Below are positions 46,268 through 47,611 of a stretch of DNA of 47,611 nt, one piece after another. Source of the DNA: Candidatus Muproteobacteria bacterium RBG_16_65_34 (GTDB lineage Bacteria > Pseudomonadota > Gammaproteobacteria > Acidiferrobacterales > Sulfurifustaceae); assembly GCA_001785115.1 (NCBI GenBank), contig MFSU01000102.1, forward strand, positions 1-47,611, given 5' to 3'. The notes below the pieces were generated by a model that was given only the letters and a program-made list of their open reading frames with translations, made no database searches and was not told the DNA's origin. Both the position numbers and the translations under genes were made by a program. How positions within the stretch are numbered: the stretch's first letter is position 1; the number at the start of each line of letters is the position of its first letter.

Positions 46268-47380
46268 CTAGTCCGCCCGCGAATGTTCGGCCATGGGCGC
46301 AAGCGGGGCGGAATCGGCACGATGTCTGGCGAGGGCCCAGGAGACATGCTCGCGCACGAGCGCGGAAGGGTGCTCGGCGCGCGCCTTCAGGGCCGCGATG
46401 ACCGCCGGATCGCGCGGGGCGTTGCCGAGGGCCACGGCGAGGTTGCGCAGCCAGCCCTCATATCCGGTGCGCCGGATGGCGGAACCTTCGGTGCGCTTGA
46501 GAAACTGCTCCTCGGTCCAGGCGAAGAGCTCAATGAGCGCCGGCGCGTCAAGCCCGTTGCGCGCTGCGAAATCCGGCTCGCCCGTCGTTTGCGCGAACCG
46601 GTTCCAAGGGCAGACAAGCTGGCAGTCGTCGCAGCCGAAGACGCGGTTGCCGATGAGCGGGCGCAGCTCCTCGGGGATCGGCCCGCGCAGCTCAATGGTG
46701 AGGTAGGAAATGCAGCGGCGCGCGTCGAGATCGTACGGCGCGACGATCGCGCCGGTCGGACAGATATCCATGCAGGCGCGGCAGGTGCCGCAGTGATTTT
46801 CGACCGGTACCTCGACCGGCAGCGGCAGGTCGGTATATATCTCGCCCAGAAAAAACCACGAACCCGCGCTGCGGTGGATCAGACAGGTGTGTTTGCCGAT
46901 CCAGCCGAGGCCCGCCTTCGCGGCGAGTGGCTTTTCCAGCACCGGGGCGCTGTCGCTGAAGACGCGGTAGCCGTAGGGGCCGACCTCGGCCTCGATCCGC
47001 TCGGCGAGCCTCTGCAACCGGTTTCGGATGAGCTTGTGGTAATCGCGCCCGAGCGCGTAGCGCGAGACGTATCCAAGCTCGGGTCGGGCGAGCACGCCTT
47101 CGGCCGCCGCGGCCTGCGGCAGGTAATCGAGGCGCGCGGAGATGACGCGCAGCGTCCCCGGCACCAGCTCCGCCGGCCGGCTGCGCCGCAGGCCGTGTGT
47201 CGCCATGTACGCCATCTCGCCGTGCCGGACCTGGGCGAGCCAGTCGAGCAGCCGCACCTCGGCCTCGGAGAGATCGGTGTCGGCGATCCCGACCTGCTGA
47301 AACCCGAGCTCGAGACCCCAGCGCTTGATGTCCGCCGCCAGGCGCGCGAAATCCGCTTCGGTGTGGCGTGCGGGCTCCAT
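46268..47380 (-). CDS. queG: epoxyqueuosine reductase QueG
   Basis: Cobalamin- and Fe-S-dependent last step of queuosine synthesis, 370 aa from MEPARHTEADF; an ATG at 47395 is an alternative start. Matches E. coli QueG closely (IKRWGLELGFQQVGIADTDLSE). Two [4Fe-4S] motifs: CGTCRACMDICP and CDDCQLVCP. C-terminal HEAT-like repeats. Upstream, on the opposite strand, is a transposase. Confidence 0.95.
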   Translation of the reverse strand: MEPARHTEADFARLAADIKRWGLELGFQQVGIADTDLSEAEVRLLDWLAQVRHGEMAYMATHGLRRSRPAELVPGTLRVISARLDYLPQAAAAEGVLARPELGYVSRYALGRDYHKLIRNRLQRLAERIEAEVGPYGYRVFSDSAPVLEKPLAAKAGLGWIGKHTCLIHRSAGSWFFLGEIYTDLPLPVEVPVENHCGTCRACMDICPTGAIVAPYDLDARRCISYLTIELRGPIPEELRPLIGNRVFGCDDCQLVCPWNRFAQTTGEPDFAARNGLDAPALIELFAWTEEQFLKRTEGSAIRRTGYEGWLRNLAVALGNAPRDPAVIAALKARAEHPSALVREHVSWALARHRADSAPLAPMAEHSRAD

Positions 47381-47479
47381 GTCGGTTTTTATCATACTAT
47401 TTCGAACAGTGGAAAAGGTGACAGATTTATATTCCGCTGCTACCCTCACGCGAAACCGAACAAAAAGGCGAGGCAGCCG

Positions 47480-47611
47480 ATGCCACGGATGGCGAGAGTC
47501 GTCTTAGCGCATTATCCGCATCACATCGTCCAGCGCGGCCACAACCGCCAGGTGACCTTCGCCGAGCCAGCCGACTTCGAGCGGTATGTGGCGACGTTGC
47601 GGGAGTTCAAA
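47480..47611 (+). CDS. REP-associated tyrosine transposase (Y1_Tnp), truncated by the window end
   Basis: First 44 codons of MPRMARVVLAHYPHHIVQRGHNRQ..., preceded by AAGGCGAGG. The start (HHIVQRGHNRQ-x-TF) is that of single-domain Y1 transposases of the RAYT group, in which a tyrosine further on and an HUH-type site nick palindromic ends. The catalytic tyrosine lies beyond the window. Such genes usually occur with REP-type palindromes, which this window has. Confidence 0.8.
   Translation, partial: MPRMARVVLAHYPHHIVQRGHNRQVTFAEPADFERYVATLREFK

Overview
This is a high-GC, gene-dense chromosomal segment. Gene order and protein content point to a gammaproteobacterium, probably an environmental sulfur- or nitrogen-oxyanion-respiring lineage near Acidiferrobacterales/Chromatiales; that placement is inference from the sequence alone. 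Two classic gammaproteobacterial blocks support the class: suhB<>trmJ-cysE-iscR-(cysteine desulfurase)-iscS-iscU-iscA-hscB-hscA-fdx-iscX-ndk, and rlmN-pilW-rodZ-ispG-hisS-yfgM-bamB-der. A copper nitrite reductase, a DsbC-like isomerase and a SoxXA-binding-like lipoprotein fit respiratory or sulfur metabolism.

Layout. 0.1-2.0 kb: DsbC-like protein and a DUF484-like/GGDEF diguanylate cyclase whose best start is CTG. 2.0-2.3 kb: no ORF, but a promoter, GGA-loop hairpins and a rho-independent terminator that look like a Csr/Rsm-type regulatory RNA. 2.5-6.2 kb: 7Fe ferredoxin (minus), a PilZ-like protein and nirK; fdxA and nirK each carry an FNR/DNR-type box at about -41.5. 6.3-16.4 kb: suhB, trmJ, cysE and the Isc iron-sulfur operon, with an IscR type I site over the iscR promoter, two tandem cysteine desulfurases and a repeat-derived insertion in hscA. 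16.4-24.9 kb: rlmN-to-der operon. 25.0-29.8 kb: membrane kinase with WD40 propeller, M23 peptidase, xseA and the SoxK-like lipoprotein. 29.9-33.6 kb: guaB, guaA, tadA. 33.7-37.6 kb: mltF, tRNA-Ser(CGA), a cyclic-nucleotide-binding/rhodanese protein, tRNA-Ser(GGA) and SRP RNA, interspersed with repeats built from tRNA-Ser ends. 37.8-43.2 kb: dnaX-ybaB-recR, a minus-strand group (pterin dehydratase, cytochrome c, M48 protease) and orn. 43.4-47.6 kb: TupA-like sensor/GGDEF/EAL protein, queG and the start of a REP-associated (Y1) transposase cut by the window edge.

The least ordinary material is non-coding. (1) The candidate Csr/Rsm sRNA. (2) About ten intergenic elements, each a short 7-10 nt word repeated in tandem and usually answered by its reverse complement; words differ between loci but the architecture is the same, and none lies between divergent genes. 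(3) A second repeat family around the two tRNA-Ser genes, made of tRNA 3' tails plus GTACAGGGAYGTAC hairpins; related sequence sits in frame inside hscA. The loop of these hairpins resembles the CsrA consensus, which could link them to the sRNA; that link is hypothesis only.
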